Counted from the first letter of the stretch, positions 1 to 11,775 are shown. The stretch: DNA of 64,000 nucleotides from Alopecurus myosuroides (GCA_028641055.1 CM054058.1:495981269-496045268); one strand, 5' to 3'. The notes: a model not told the origin generated them from the letters alone. Made by a program: numbers and translations.

Positions 1-1065
1 ATATATGCAGACAGAACAAATTTTGACACTAAGTTAGCATGTCAGTGTTCACCTTTGGGATCAAGAGAGCGGAGCACGAGTGCAGCACCCGATGGAACTA
101 AACTATAGAACTCCTTGTGGAACACAAAAGTGCAACCAAAGGCACGTCTTTCCTTGGAGGGTAGCACATGACTTTCTATCTACAATAAACAACAAATAGA
201 AAAAGGTAGGAGAGCATCTAGCGTATTCTAGCACAGATTGCAATCTACAAAAGAAAATGCGACAATTAATTTTCAACTCAGGTTAATAGAGATGTAAAAG
301 TTAAAGGAGAAGCACGCTACTAATGTTGAAAGACATAGCAACAGTGGCAATGCAAAATATAGAGTACTAGACTACATCCAACAAACAATTCCATACTTGT
401 TTTCATATCAGCAAATCTGCTATATGTCGGGTTGAGCTAGTTAACATAAACATAGATCATACTACCTCAATCGAGTCTTATCTTCCTCTTTGTAAACTAC
501 GCCACTATATTTCTCTTAATTGCCCTCGGAAAAATATGAATCTTGTTTAGATAAGAAACTGCAAAAAGTCAGACAAGTCCATATGCTAAATTAACAAAAT
601 TATATAATTAGGCAGTACATACAAGGGGAATATGGCTTCCAACCAAGACGGATACTACAAATAGGGAAAATCAAGCCGCTCAAATATTTACTTTCTCGAG
701 GCTATATATGTCGAAGTGGAATCATGGCGTCACCTCCTCTCTCAGCATAATATTCCCTAGCTATGCATGCCAATGTCGTTCACTAAACATAAATACCATT
801 GTACAATGGTAAGTTATATTGTAACACAACCAGACATGGATAGGATTTTTTTAAATCAGATTGATTCTTCTACCTTTATAGGTATAGTCAAGAGACCATC
901 ACCAATGTGCAGAAAATTTTGGTCACACCACGAATATAAACATGCTGTCAGTGCTTCATGTTCATTTAGTAAGACTAATAAGGGGATCTATATAAGTGCT
1001 GACCTGTTCGTCTAGTGTATCTTCCTATGAGTGCAATCTTTATCTAGTATATCTTCAAGAATCCT
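1..1065. other. AT-rich sequence with no supportable gene
   Basis: I see no long or conserved reading frame, no RNA gene and no clear repeat in this stretch. An 82-codon open frame at 767-1015 has no recognisable motif and ordinary AT-rich composition, so I do not call it. The stretch could be the downstream flank of the weak minus-strand exon candidates that follow. Confidence 0.5.
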
Positions 1066-1652
1066 CTAGGCACACCGCTCTTTGATGACATGGTCATAAC
1101 TAAGATATATGTGAGATAATATGACCGCTGATTGGACGAACATGTGATGAACTTCGGCAGAAAATAAAAAACCTAAGGCAATTGTTAGAAAGAGAGGATG
1201 CAAATATTCCTCACGAATGAACAGTGCTAGATAAATAAAGCTAATTAGCATCGACTTGCACATGGTGAACTAGATAGAAAATTGATAGAGCCAGGGCTAA
1301 AAGCCTATAACTTGACATATAAGGACAAGTGGGTGGTTGGGCCTGCCGTGATCTACAACACCATGACGTCGAAGGGGCGAACCTAGTGCAGATATTGAAG
1401 ACTGAGAACCAGAGGATGCAGCGGAGAATCACTATGCAAGGTATATATAAACACAAACATCAACGGATCAACCTCATCTGAAGTCTCACCAGAGTACATG
1501 CGCACCAAGGCTATGCAAACAAGCGCCATGGGCTCTAGCGGCTCGGCGCTGACGGCATCGATGATCAGGTTGAGAACGGGTAGGAGTCGCTGAAGCGGCA
1601 TGGCCGGAAGAACGTATGTGTGGTACCTGGCGGATAACCATCGGTGGTTCAT
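1066..1652 (-). pseudogene. Possible minus-strand exon pair of an unrecognised gene or gene relic
   Basis: On the minus strand an open frame from 1652 down to about 1490 is GC-rich and has protein-like composition (leucine/alanine-rich helical text including LLPVLNLIIDAV and MALVCIALVRMYSG). It is followed by a GTGAGA donor-like site. Further down, near 1174, the minus strand shows a pyrimidine-rich acceptor (ending CCTTAG) before a second open stretch containing VHHMFVQSAVILSHIYLSYD, which ends at 1066. The two frames do not join cleanly in the phase that would keep both, and no start, promoter or family can be assigned. The helical text is reminiscent of HEAT/ARM-type repeats, but that is only an impression. 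It may be a decayed gene fragment or chance. Confidence 0.2.
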
Positions 1653-1660
1653 GTCGGGAT

Positions 1661-2208
1661 AGTTGAGTTGTACACCTGCGCGTCCTCAGCGGAGGCTGCG
1701 CCGCAAGTGGTGAATCAGGTGAGATCGATGAAGGGGTTAGGTGGTTGCTGAGGAAAAAAGAGGATTACAGCACATACGTAGATGATGTTGCGACGGCGGA
1801 AGTAGATTGCGACCTCACAGGCGGACAGGCGCTCGATGTCACGGCCAGCATATCGGCCGGAGTTGATTCAGTTGTCCCGTTTCTACACGAATTTAGCCCG
1901 GATCTGCAACTTAGACAGGTCGAACCTCAAGAGCTCATCGCCACCGCCCCGGATCAAGGTATAGTCTCCAACAATATCAGCCCCTGCAATTTCTATTCGT
2001 ATCTGGATGAGATGGATTTGAGGAGCACAAACCTGGCGGAGTCACATGGACGGTAGATTCAATCAACTGTGAGCAGTTGAAGTGGCGGCTCAAGACGTGG
2101 AGGCCAGAAGAAAAGTTTGGCGTATTAGGTTTTCTTTTAGGCACCACCGACGGAGCAGCTAATTATTAAGCGGTAAAACTGAGACAATTTTTTTTGACGA
2201 GTTTTTGT
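1661..2208. other. Moderately GC-rich intergenic sequence, no gene called
   Basis: This stretch has higher GC than its surroundings, which fits a promoter or 5'UTR of a minus-strand gene. A 103-codon plus-strand open frame (1745-2056) starts at a non-ATG codon, has no recognised domain and no splice or promoter context. I do not support it as a gene. Confidence 0.3.
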
Positions 2209-2385
2209 ATTCCAAGTAAAATTGTTTTTTACATTATGAAAGCCAGGCCACGTTCCTCTCCTAATATTCCAAGTAAAATTGTTTTTTTTACATTAGGAAC
2301 GCCAGGCCACGTTCCTCTCCTAATATTCCATGTAAAATTAGCTTTTACATTACGAAAGCCAGGCCACGTTCCAAGTAAAAATCTA
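2209..2385. repeat. Short tandem repeat, three copies of 57-59 bp
   Basis: ATTCCAAGTAAAATTG-like starts occur at 2209, 2266 and 2325. Each is followed by a T-rich run, ACATTA, then GCCAGGCCACGTTCC. The third copy is slightly diverged and ends near 2385. The unit contains the ACGT-bearing word CCACGT. No coding role is visible. Confidence 0.8.
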
Positions 2386-2559
2386 TTTTAGTGATTGACA
2401 GAGAAAAACAATTGCGTAGAGGCATAAAAGAGAATGTTTCGGGTCCTTAAATTTTCTATGAAAGGAAACACATTTTCAATTGGACGAAAAAGTGTCTACC
2501 ACTAACAACATAATAAAGATATTTTGTCGAATCTTATGTCAGTTGATTAATAAAAGCCA

Positions 2560-2932
2560 CGTCGTTCCTCTAAAAAAGGTTGGAAAATATTCCCTTCACC
2601 GGTGACGGGCCTTTATACATGCTTGCCGCTAATAAATTTTCCTGTCCAGATACTCTCCATGAAAAATACCAGTGACACGCACATTTTGATTCTGTCACTA
2701 ATGATGGCTTTACCGGTGACAAGCATCTATAAATGCTTGTCACTAAATAACTTTTCTATTCGGCCGCTCTCCCGAAAAAATACTAATGATAGTCATATTT
2801 ATATGTCTGTCACTAGTGTTTTCTACTAGTGACAGGCTTATCATTGCCCGTCGCTGGTAATACTTACTAGTGACAGACCTAGTTTTGTCTGTCACTAACC
2901 ACGTGGTGGCTATAAGCCTTTCTCTAGTAGTG
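2560..2932. mobile_element. CACTA (DTC) transposon terminal fragment
   Basis: The right edge reads CTCTAGTAGTG; read in reverse it is CACTACTAGAGAAAGG, the usual CACTA terminus. Inside it are repeated subterminal words of the form (C)TAGTGACAGAC / CCGGTGACGGGC in both orientations (about 2595-2890), as expected for CACTA subterminal binding-site arrays. The other end is not visible upstream, so this is a truncated or deleted copy. The left limit is approximate. It abuts the gypsy element that starts at 2933, so one probably inserted into or recombined with the other. Confidence 0.65.
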
Positions 2933-3021
2933 GAGGCCGCCTCTAACCTAGTTGCACCAAATAAGCATCATAGACCTGTTGTTGGCACACCTGTTGTTTC
3001 TGTCAAATGAGGAGAACATAA

Positions 3022-3330
3022 TTATTATGGACTTCGCGATTTGGGAGCAAGTGCAAGTGCCATATCCTTTTCTCTCTATCAAGAAATAATGAATGAAATT
3101 TCTCTGTGTGAAATTGAAGACATTTATGTTACTATCAGCTTGCCAATAGAAAGACTATTTCAGTAGTGGGTATTATAAGATATGTTGAAGTTTTTTGTGG
3201 TAAGGTAAAATGCTCCGCTTGATTTTTAATACTTGGCTCATTTGAAGACAAAGCTGGTCCTATTATATTTGTAGACCTTTCCTTAATACCCGTGGTGCTA
3301 TTATTGATTGTAAGAAAGAGAAAGTGTCTG
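3022..3330 (+). pseudogene. Retropepsin-like protease remnant of the gypsy element
   Basis: The plus-strand text contains DLGAS, the position of the aspartic protease active site in this group (usually D-S/T/L-G-A). It is followed by SLYQEIMNEIS and a degraded stretch with several stops up to the next open segment at 3324. Family knowledge gives retroviral-type aspartic proteases that process the polyprotein. Here frameshifts and stops have destroyed the frame. The assignment rests on the short active-site motif and on its position directly upstream of the reverse transcriptase. Confidence 0.6.
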
Positions 3331-4720
3331 TCAAATTTGGTGATGGACACTATGAATTTAATTTTAGTAAGATTTATAGACAACGTCATGATAAAGAGTT
3401 ACCTAATGAAGATCTAGTTATTGAAGGAATTGCCCCTATTGCTATTCCACTTGATGGTCCTTTGCAGCAATTGATGGAAGAACGTAAGAATGACATGTAT
3501 ATGCAGGAAAGAAAAATTTGGAGGATATTTTCCTCGACCAGCCTGCCATTACCAGAAAGAATTTGCATGTGGAATCTTTAGGGATGCCTTTACCACCTAA
3601 AGTACACCCAGTGTTTGATCTTAAAGTTCCTCCCGACACACTCAAATATTCTTATTTAGATGAAAAGAAAATATATATTGTTATTCTCAATGCTAACCGT
3701 TCAGAGTACGAAGAAGAACGGTTATTGGAAACACTCCAGAAATACAGCAAAGCTATTGGTTATACTTTGGATGATCTTAAAGGCAGTAGTCATGTTCTGT
3801 GTCAGCACTCAATTAATCTTGAGCCTGATGCCAAGCCTGTGTTTGATCATCAACGTTGATTAAATCCAAAGATGAAAGAAGGGGGTGAGAAGTGAAATAT
3901 TAAAACTTCTTGAAGCAGGTATCATTTATCCTATTGCTGATAGTAGATGGGTTAGTCATGTCCATTGTGTTCCTAAGAAAGGAGGTATGACTATTGTTGC
4001 TAATGATAAAAATGAACTTATTACTCAGAGAACTGTAGTGATATAGAATGTCACTGATTTTAGAAAATTAAACAAGGCCACTAAGAAGGATCATTATCCT
4101 TTGCCTTTTATTGATACAATTCTAGAAAGGTTGTATAAAAATATTCACTTTTTCTATTTGGGTGGTTATTCTGATTTCTCTCAAATCCGTGTTTAAAAGC
4201 AAGACCAAGAGAAAACCACTTTCACTTGTACTTATGGTACTGATGCTTATAAACTCATGACTTTTCATTTACATAATGCACCTTCTACTTTTCAAAGATG
4301 TATGTCTGCTATGTTTCATTTTTTGTGAGAAAATTGTGGACATATTCATGGACGACTTGTTTGTCTATGTGACTTCCTAGCGATGTGAGGACACTTGTCT
4401 GCAAAATGGACGACTTGTTTGTCTATGTGGACACTTGCCTCCATAATCTTAACAAAGTTTTACAGCGATGTGAGGACACTAATCTTGTTTTGAATTGGGA
4501 GAAGTAGCACTTTATTAATGAAGGAATTATTCTTGGTCATAAAATTTCTCAAAGAGGTATTGAAGTTGACAAGGCCAAGGTTGATGCAATTGAAAATATG
4601 CCCTATCCTAGGGACATAAAAGGTATGCATAGTTTTCTTGGCCATGCTGGTTTCTATTGGAGATTTATTGAATACTTTTTTAAGACTTCAAGACCTCTTA
4701 TCAGTCTTCTTTAAAAAGAT
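3324..4720 (+). pseudogene. Reverse transcriptase (pol) remnant of the gypsy element
   Basis: An open linker (3324-3581, continued in another frame at 3518-3859) carries text such as DLPNEDLVIEGIAP-like and DEKKIY, then QHSINLEPDAKP, typical of cereal Athila-like pol just before the catalytic domain. From about 3900 the RT follows: LLEAGIIYPIADSRWV, VPKKGG, DFRKLNKATKKDHYPLPF, FTCTYGTDAYKLMTF, then the catalytic FMDD at about 4345. The frame is broken by stops near 4045 and 4194, and by a local sequence duplication around the FMDD codons. After it come a recognisable thumb/connection segment (NWEK, FLGHAGFYWRFI) and the link to RNase H. It is non-functional. Confidence 0.85.
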
Positions 4721-4735
4721 GTTCCTTTTGTTTTT

Positions 4736-5110
4736 TATGATGATTGTAAAGAAGCCTTCGAAGTTATTAAGGAAGCTTTAATAACTGCTCCTTTTGTTCA
4801 ACCGCATGATTGCAATTTTCCTTTTGAAATTATATGTGATGCTAGTGATTATGCTGTAGGAGCTGTTTTAGGACAAAGAATAGATAAGAAATTGAATGTT
4901 ATTCATTATGCTAGTAAGACCTTAGATAGTTCCCAAAGAAATTATGATACCACTAAGAAAAAGTTCTTAGCTATTGTGTTTGCTTGTGTTAAATTTTGGC
5001 AGTACATTGTTGATTCTAAAGTCACTATTCGTACGGATCATGCCACTATTAAATATCTTATGGAAAAGAAAGATGCAAGACTAGGATTATTAGATGGGTA
5101 CTCTTGTTAC
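4736..5110 (+). pseudogene. RNase H domain remnant of the gypsy element
   Basis: The sequence reads through FEIICDASDYAVGAVLGQ, then YASKTLDSSQRNYDTTKKKFLAIVFA and [18 protein letters not shown]. These hold the first catalytic aspartate (CDAS), the central acidic helix region (TTKKKFLAIV, where the usual glutamate after TEKE has decayed) and the TDH motif. Family knowledge says this degrades the RNA strand of the RNA/DNA hybrid during retrotransposition. The frame runs on from pol and degenerates near 5100, where the usual LLQEFD text is frameshifted. Confidence 0.8.
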
Positions 5111-5339
5111 AAGAGTTTGATTTGCATATTGTTGATAGGAAAGGAGCTGATAATCCTGTTGGTGATAATTTATCTAGAATGGAAAACATTCCTGATGATC
5201 TTATTCTTGTTAATGATAGTTTTCCTGATAAAAAAATTGCTTCTATTAAGGTTAACTCATGAGAAAATCCTTGGTATGCTGATTATGCGAACTTTATTGT
5301 TTCTAAGTTTTTTCCTCCAAGCTTTACTTATGAATAGAA

Positions 5340-6030
5340 GAAGAAATTCTTTTATGATTTCAGGCATACCTAAGCACGAGCAAGAATATATATTGAGGAA
5401 ATGTCACAATAGTCCTTATGGAGGGCATCATGCCAGTGAAAGAACTGCACGCAAAGTTTTACAATCAGGTTTTTACTGGCCTACTCTCTTTAAAGATGCC
5501 AAGAAATTTGTTTCTACTTGTGATGAATGTTAAAGGATTGGTAGAAATGCCTATGAACTATTCTCTAGTTATTGAACCTTTCGATTGTTGGGGATTTGAC
5601 TTTATGGGTCTTTTTCCCTCTTCACATGGCTATACTCATATTCTTGTTGCTGTTGATTATGTTACTAAATGGTAGAAACTATTCCAACTAAAAGTGCTAG
5701 CCATAATACCTCTGATTAAAGATATAATTTTTCCTAGGTTTCGAGTGCCTAGATATCTTATGACTGATGGAGGTTCTTATTTCATCCATGGTGCTTTTAG
5801 AAAAAATCTTGCTAAATATGATATTAATCATAGAATTGCTTCACCTTATCATCCTCAAACTAGTGGTCAAGTAGAACTATCAAATAGGAAGATCAAATTA
5901 GTTTTGCAAAATACTGTTAACAAATCTAGAAATAATTGGTCTAAGAAACTAAGTGATACTTTCTGGGCTTATAGAACTGCTTATAAAAATCCCATGGGCA
6001 TGTTTCCTTATAAAATTAACGGTTGATGGA
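5340..6030 (+). pseudogene. Integrase remnant of the gypsy element
   Basis: The N-terminal zinc-binding part is visible: an H-x-H pair in [14 protein letters not shown] and a C-x2-C pair in STCDEC just before a stop at 5531-5533. The core follows in a second frame: [12 protein letters not shown] (first catalytic Asp), VAVDYVTKW, a stop near 5672, then LMTDGGSYF (second Asp) and [14 protein letters not shown] (catalytic Glu), i.e. the DD35E triad. [20 protein letters not shown] ends the core. Two interruptions and the loss of the C-terminal chromodomain or linker region make it a pseudogene. It confirms Ty3/gypsy order (integrase after RNase H). Confidence 0.85.
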
Positions 6031-6221
6031 AAATCTTTTCATTTACCCCTTGAGCTAGAACACAAAGCTCATTGGGGGCTGTTAGAGAACTTAATTGTGA
6101 TTTCAAATTAGCTAGTGAGAAAATGTTGCTAGATATGAGTTCTTTAGATGAATGGAGAAGTGAAGCTTATAAAAATGCCAAGTTTTTTGAAGATAAAGTT
6201 AAAAGATGTCATGATTAAAGG

Positions 6222-6699
6222 AGATGCTTGATGCTGCAAAGGAAGAGATAGAAGAAGATCCACGTCAATACCCCTACGCCACCATAGAAAGAATTGATGG
6301 AACTCCAAACCCTTTTCCTCCGAAGAAGGGGGCGAGGATCTCTACAGGTGGTAAGGCCCCTCGTGGAAATTTAGCTGAAAGAGTTCCCCATCCACGTACC
6401 ACCAATCCCTTCCACACATTACTCCATCATTATCAACTTGAAAACACTCCTCTAGGAGAATTACCTTCTTTTTGGAATATGGATCGTGCCGAGCATGCAA
6501 GAAGAGGAAATTTTGGTCCTAAAGTTAAAGAGAGAGGGGAAATTCAAACAAGAGTCGACATTCACCTATGGACAAGCTCATAAGCCATGTTGATAGCAAC
6601 ACTGAGATGATTCATAACCTAAGTTTTCAAATTGAAGAACTCAAGGCAATGATTGAGAAGCATATTGAGGCCATCCACGAATCATCAAAGAATCAAGCT
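6222..6699 (+). pseudogene. Post-integrase ORF of the gypsy element, coiled-coil end
   Basis: An open frame (6222-6583) encodes a charged, proline-rich protein with text such as EEIEEDPRQYPYATIERI and LPSFWNMDRAEHARRGNFG. A second frame overlaps its end, from about 6568 to 6699, and encodes MDKLISHVDSNTEMI followed by a heptad-like helix (FQIEELKAMIEKHIEAI). The usual integrase C-terminus is missing, since the integrase text stops at VKRCHD just upstream, so a deletion probably joined integrase to this region. Athila-type elements often carry an extra ORF here, sometimes called env-like. I see no signal peptide or membrane segment that would support an envelope. Confidence 0.45.
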
Positions 6700-6799
6700 T
6701 AATCATTATGGGTAACAGAAACTCCATTGGCTTGTTCCAAGATTGGGGGAGTTGCCTCGGTATCACTATCTTTGCTTTTATTTTTAGAGTCGTGTGTCT

Positions 6800-8428
6800 T
6801 GATGCTGACTTGATCATACGCTCGTTGGGAGACCCCAAGCGAAAAGTATGATGTAGTCTAGCGGAACTTCCCCCCAATTAAGGAACCATGGTTTATCGAA
6901 TTAGTAGGACTTTGTAGTCTTGAAGAAGGTTGCTTGTTGTCTGTTGCGTCAACAAGCGTGGACCCTGCACACAAACACAAACTCTCTCTTTCCCCAACTT
7001 TCCGGAAGGTTGTCAATCTTCCGGTCTTGCTGAAAACGAGAGAATTAATGTATAGAGTCTTGGGAAACAATAACAGTAAAAAAGGAACAACGAGGAAAAT
7101 AATAATGAAAAGTGCTTAAAAGAAGGTTGCAAATATGATAAAAATAGGACCGGGGGCCATAGGTTCACTAGTGGTGTCTCTCCAAAGAAAAAAAAACATG
7201 TTGGGCGAACAAATTACAGCTGGGCAATTGACAACTCGTGAACGTATATTTATACTATTATGACTAGTTATATTTCACTAGTTCTAACATTGTAGGCATT
7301 ACATCAAGGCATATGGACCGCTATCCATCATGCATCCATATATAAAAGTCCACCTCAAGAAAGCTATCCAGCAAATCTCTCTCGTATTAAGTTCCAACAA
7401 CAAAGTGATTTCTTTGTGTGCAACAAACAAATGCATTAACAACAACACGTAATGTAAGCAGTGGTCCTTGTTTGTAGACAAGAGCACCACTGTTTTGTCC
7501 CTAGTAGCAACATCACTTCCCACATCCATCACGTTTCTGCCACTCGAGCACAGATGTAAGGGAGGCATGAACCTACCATCAAGCATATAAGCCCTCTCTT
7601 GGAGGTGAAAACAACTACGTGGCCAAGGTAATCATAAACATCGGAGAGCATTGCAAGACAACATTGAGACTCTTTATGAATATAAGTGAAGCATCTCAGA
7701 TTGACATGAACAAAATAATCTTAATCTCATGGTTCATCAGATCCTAGCGAACACAACATCCACAATTACACAACGGTGGTCTCGATCATGCGAGGAAGCT
7801 CACGAGACTCTAAACATGGAAGCATAGGGGAGAGAACAACCATCTAGCTACTGCTATGGACCCGTAGTCCCGAGATGAACTACTCACACATCTGTCCAGA
7901 GGCGATCTTGGCGATGTAGAGGCCTCCAATGACGATTCCCCCCTCCGACAGGGTGCCGGAGCAGGACTACAGAAGCCCTAGATTGGAATTTCGAGGTGAC
8001 AGCCCCTCTATGTATGTTTCATGAAAAATAACTCCGTGCCGCCGATTTTTAGGGTTGAAGGCAATTTATAGGCGAGGATGCAAGGAGAGGCGGTGGACAG
8101 AGGCCCACTAGGAGCGGTCTAGGGAGGGGCCGTTCCTGGAAGCCTCCTCGTGGTCCCCCTGTCCCCCCGGATCTTCTTTGGACTCTGTCTCCGTTCCGGG
8201 TAAAATATTATCTCCGTGGATTTTAAGCCCATTCTGATAATATTTCCTTAAGAACTTTTCTGAAATAGAAAAATGTCAGAAAACAACAACTGACCTGGTG
8301 CATCTTGTTAACAGGTTAGTATGTGAAAACATCCAGAAAACAAAACAAAACATGTGGAAAACAAAAGGTTATTGGGTAGAAAACAAGCATGGAGCATCAA
8401 AAAATATGGATACGTTCGCAATGTATCA
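6800..8428 (-). mobile_element. Solo LTR (minus orientation) with 5-bp target duplication TGTCT
   Basis: Read on the minus strand it begins TGATACATTGCGAACGTATC at 8428 and ends GTCAGCATCA at 6800, so it has TG...CA termini and is 1,629 bp long. The five bases on either side (6795-6799 and 8429-8433) are both TGTCT, a perfect target-site duplication. With no internal domain, this is a solo LTR left by LTR-LTR recombination. It is the same family as the plus-oriented LTR at 8490-10145 and differs from the LTR of its host element. It contains no coding region. Confidence 0.85.
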
Positions 8429-8489
8429 TGTCTTATCATGGTCAGGGAGATTATCATATAGTATGGTTGTTTGCAAGTTGGGCTATCAC

Positions 8490-10145
8490 GCATATGTTGT
8501 AAAGTATCTATAATTTTGATGCTCCATGCTTGTTTTCTACCAAATACCTTTTGTTTTCCACATGTTTTCTTCCATTTTCCTTACTTTTCCGGATGTTTTC
8601 ATAGATTAACATATTAACAAGATGCCCCAGGCGAGTTGCTGTTTTCTGCTGTTTTTCTATTTCAGAAAAGTTCTTAAGCAAACATTCTCGGAAATGGCTG
8701 AAAATCCACGGAGATCATTTTTTACCCCGAACAGAGACAGAGTCCAAAGAAGAGCCGGAGGGGGCCCAGGGTGCACCAAGAGAGTGCCAGGCGTGGCCCC
8801 TCCCTTTGCCACGCCTGGTGGGCCCCTGGCGGCCGTGTCAACGCCTCTCGTCGCCTCTTCACCCATAAATTTCTTGCAACCCTAAAAATCACGGGGATGG
8901 AGTTATTTTCCACGAAACATATAGAGAGGCACCATAATATCAAAAGTCCAATCTAGGGCTTCTGGAGTACTGCTTTGGCACCCTGCCGGTGAGGGGGATC
9001 GTCATCGGAGGCCTCTACATCGCCATGTTCGCCTCCGGACAGATGCGTGAGTAGTTCATCTCGGGACTACGGGTCCATAGAAGTATCTAGATGGTTGTTA
9101 TCTCCCCTATGCCTACATGTTTAGAGTCTCATGAGCTGCCTCATGTGATCGAGACCACCTTTATGTAATTGTGCATGTTGTATTTGTTGGGATCGGATGA
9201 ACCATGATATTATGATAATTTTGTTCATGTCAATCTGAGACGCTTCACTTATATTTGTAGAAGGTTTTAATGTTGTATTGCAATGCTCTCCAGTGTTTAT
9301 GATTACCTTGGCCATGTAGTTTTTTTCACCTCCAAGAGAGAGTTTACATGCTAGATAGTGGGTTCATGCCTCCTTGTTTCCTGCGCTAGAGTGACAGAAA
9401 CATGCGGGGGATGATATGATATTTTCACTAGGGAAAAAACAGCGATGCTCTTGTCTACGGACGAGGACTACTGCTTACATTACATATTGTTCTTAATGTA
9501 TTTGTCTGTTTCACACAAATCAATCACTTTGTTGTTGCAACTTAATACCAAGGGATTTGATGGATAGCTTTCTTGAGGTGGACTTTTAGATATGGATGCA
9601 TGCAGGATAGCGGTCCATATGCCTTGCCGTAAGACCTACAATGTTAGAACCCGTGAACTATATCTCGTCATAATAGTATTGTTATACGTTCATGATTTAG
9701 CAATTGCCCAGCTGTAATTTGTTCACCCAACATGTTTGTTTTCTTTAGAGAGACACCACTAGTGAACCTATGGCGCTCGGTCCTATTTTCCTCATAATTG
9801 CATCCTTCTTTTAAGAACTTTTCATCATTGTTTCCTCGTTGTTCTATTTTTTACCTTTTGTTCTTTTCCAAGACTCTACACGTTTAATTATTTTGTTTTC
9901 ATCAAGGCCGGAATATTTACAACCTTCCGGAAAGTTGGGGCAAGAGAGAGTTTGTGCTTGTGTGCAGGTTCCACGCTTGGTCAACATCGATAAACAACGT
10001 CGTTGATACAAGCAACCTACTTCAAGACTACGAAGTCCTACTGGTGCGACAACTCTGTTTCCACAACCGGGGAAAAATTTCCAATAGACTACATCATACC
10101 TTGCGCTTGGGGTCTCCCAACGAGCGTGTGATCACGTCAGCATCA
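8490..10145 (+). mobile_element. Solo LTR (plus orientation), head to head with its neighbour
   Basis: This is an inverted match to 6800-8428 over its whole length. Shared landmarks are TTTTGATGCTCCATGCTTG near the 5' end, the GCCACGCCTGG region, CCTTGGCCATGTAG, and GGTCTCCCAACGAGCG near the 3' end, which closes with GTCAGCATCA at 10145. Its first bases are degraded (CATATGTTG where TGATACGTTG is expected). The flanks (ATCAC on the left, ATAGC on the right) are not an exact target duplication. Together the two LTRs form a 3.3-kb imperfect palindrome with a spacer of about 61 bp. Confidence 0.75.
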
Positions 10146-11761
10146 ATAGCTCCTTTATAAGTGAAGCTTTGTATCCGTTGGTGTGAGTTTTCCTGTGATG
10201 AACTATTGATATGAAGTCTTGTTCTTACTTAGTTGCACTATATGTTTTATTCATGACAATTATTGTCGCATGCCTTGTCTTGTTATTAGTAGTGATCTCA
10301 TGTTGGGTATAGTAGCAGCAATTTATTGAGTATTGGTAAACATAACATTGGTCATAGCAACAACACTTAGAGACTTAGAACAAAAAAGAGAGATATCAGA
10401 TGCAAATATATTACCTCATATATCTTTTATGCCTGCAAAAACTTCATGGTTATGTTCTTATGATTGATGTGTTATGTTGACAAGGAAGAGAATTGCAATA
10501 CTTCATGTTTTATATCATTGCATGGTTTTATATATTTGTTTGCATCTCTCAACATAGTATGTTTGCTACAAAGCCTTTGCTAGCCAAAAACCTTTACTGA
10601 GTATGATCACTACTCATGCATCTAAACCTGAACCAAAACCCTTCCACAAATGTCCACCATATCTTACTATATGTGGTATTTCACCGCCACTCCAAGTAAA
10701 TTTCTCGTGTGCTACCTTTAAAACCTTCAAAATATCAAACATGTTTTATGTCCCTGTTATAGCTCGTGAGGAAGTAGTTTAAAGTTTATCATGTCTTATG
10801 TCAATAAAATTTCTTCTCCCTTATTTCACCCGATGAGTATGGAATTGGTGCTCATCTAAATTTGCAAGAGAGCTGGTGCCAAATAATATAATATAAGAAT
10901 GCACTTCCCCATGGTTTGATGAAAGTTGGTGGGTACCAGTGGATATGTCTAGCCTTAGTTTGTGAAAGGCAAGGTGGGGGGAAATGCCAACCTTAATAAA
11001 GAAATGGAAACCGCTCTCAAAAGTCTAAATACTTGGTTGGCATGGGTTATGATAAGTTTTTCACTACCATTCGTTGACATAGACATACATATCTCTCAAA
11101 ATTACATTTTCAATGCCTCTGTTTTATTGAAATAAAAAATCTCTAGAACACGAGTAATCCCTGCTTCCCTCTTCGAATGGCCTTTCTTTACCAATTGAGT
11201 CAGTTTCACCTATTCCCTCTATTCTCTACTAACAAACTTATGATGTTAAACCGAGATGCATTCTTTTATATGTCCACGATAATATTTAACCATGTTTTAT
11301 TGCAGTTGACATTACCGTCATGGTAAACAAGTTGAAAGTTGATCTTTGCTAACTAGCATGTTCATTCGTGTCAGTTGTTTTGACGTCCTTTATTAAGAAC
11401 ATAATCCATGAAAGTGTTCTATTCATGAAAAGACTTTGTGGTAATTTAAGTATTTGTTATGTGCTTAATAGACCTGACATAGACTCTTTTGAAAAGATAA
11501 GATTGATATGATAGTTGTTCTATGACCAAGAACACAGTTTGCCATAGCTCAATGAATTTACACTCACTTTACCTTTACATGATTGAACCATTACTTCTCC
11601 TTGAGAAGCATTATGGAAAAGATTGTTGTATATAATTGTTAGTGTTTATTGAGTAATTGCCGATGATTCATGTACGTATTCTTTAATATCGACACCTCAC
11701 ATTATAAAACTTGTGGACATGTTTTCCGAGTTCAGTTTATGCGTGGGGAATAGCGGAGTCT
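10146..11761 (+). mobile_element. Non-coding 3' internal region of the gypsy element
   Basis: AT-rich sequence lies between the inserted LTR and the polypurine tract, with no frame longer than background. Athila/Tat-group elements commonly have a long untranslated tract in this place. I see no protein motif, RNA gene or repeat in it. Confidence 0.5.
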
Positions 11762-11775
11762 AAGCTTGGGGGAGT
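11762..11775 (+). other. Polypurine tract of the gypsy element
   Basis: The G-rich sequence AAGCTTGGGGGAGT lies immediately before the LTR start TGATACGTCC. In this group it is the primer site for plus-strand DNA synthesis. Its position fixes the 5' edge of the 3' LTR at 11776. Confidence 0.75.

Noticed and set aside
8622..8956. Several overlapping 60-87 codon frames on both strands
   Set aside because: They lie inside the solo LTR (its GC-rich central part) and match the same region of the inverted LTR copy, which has no open frame there.
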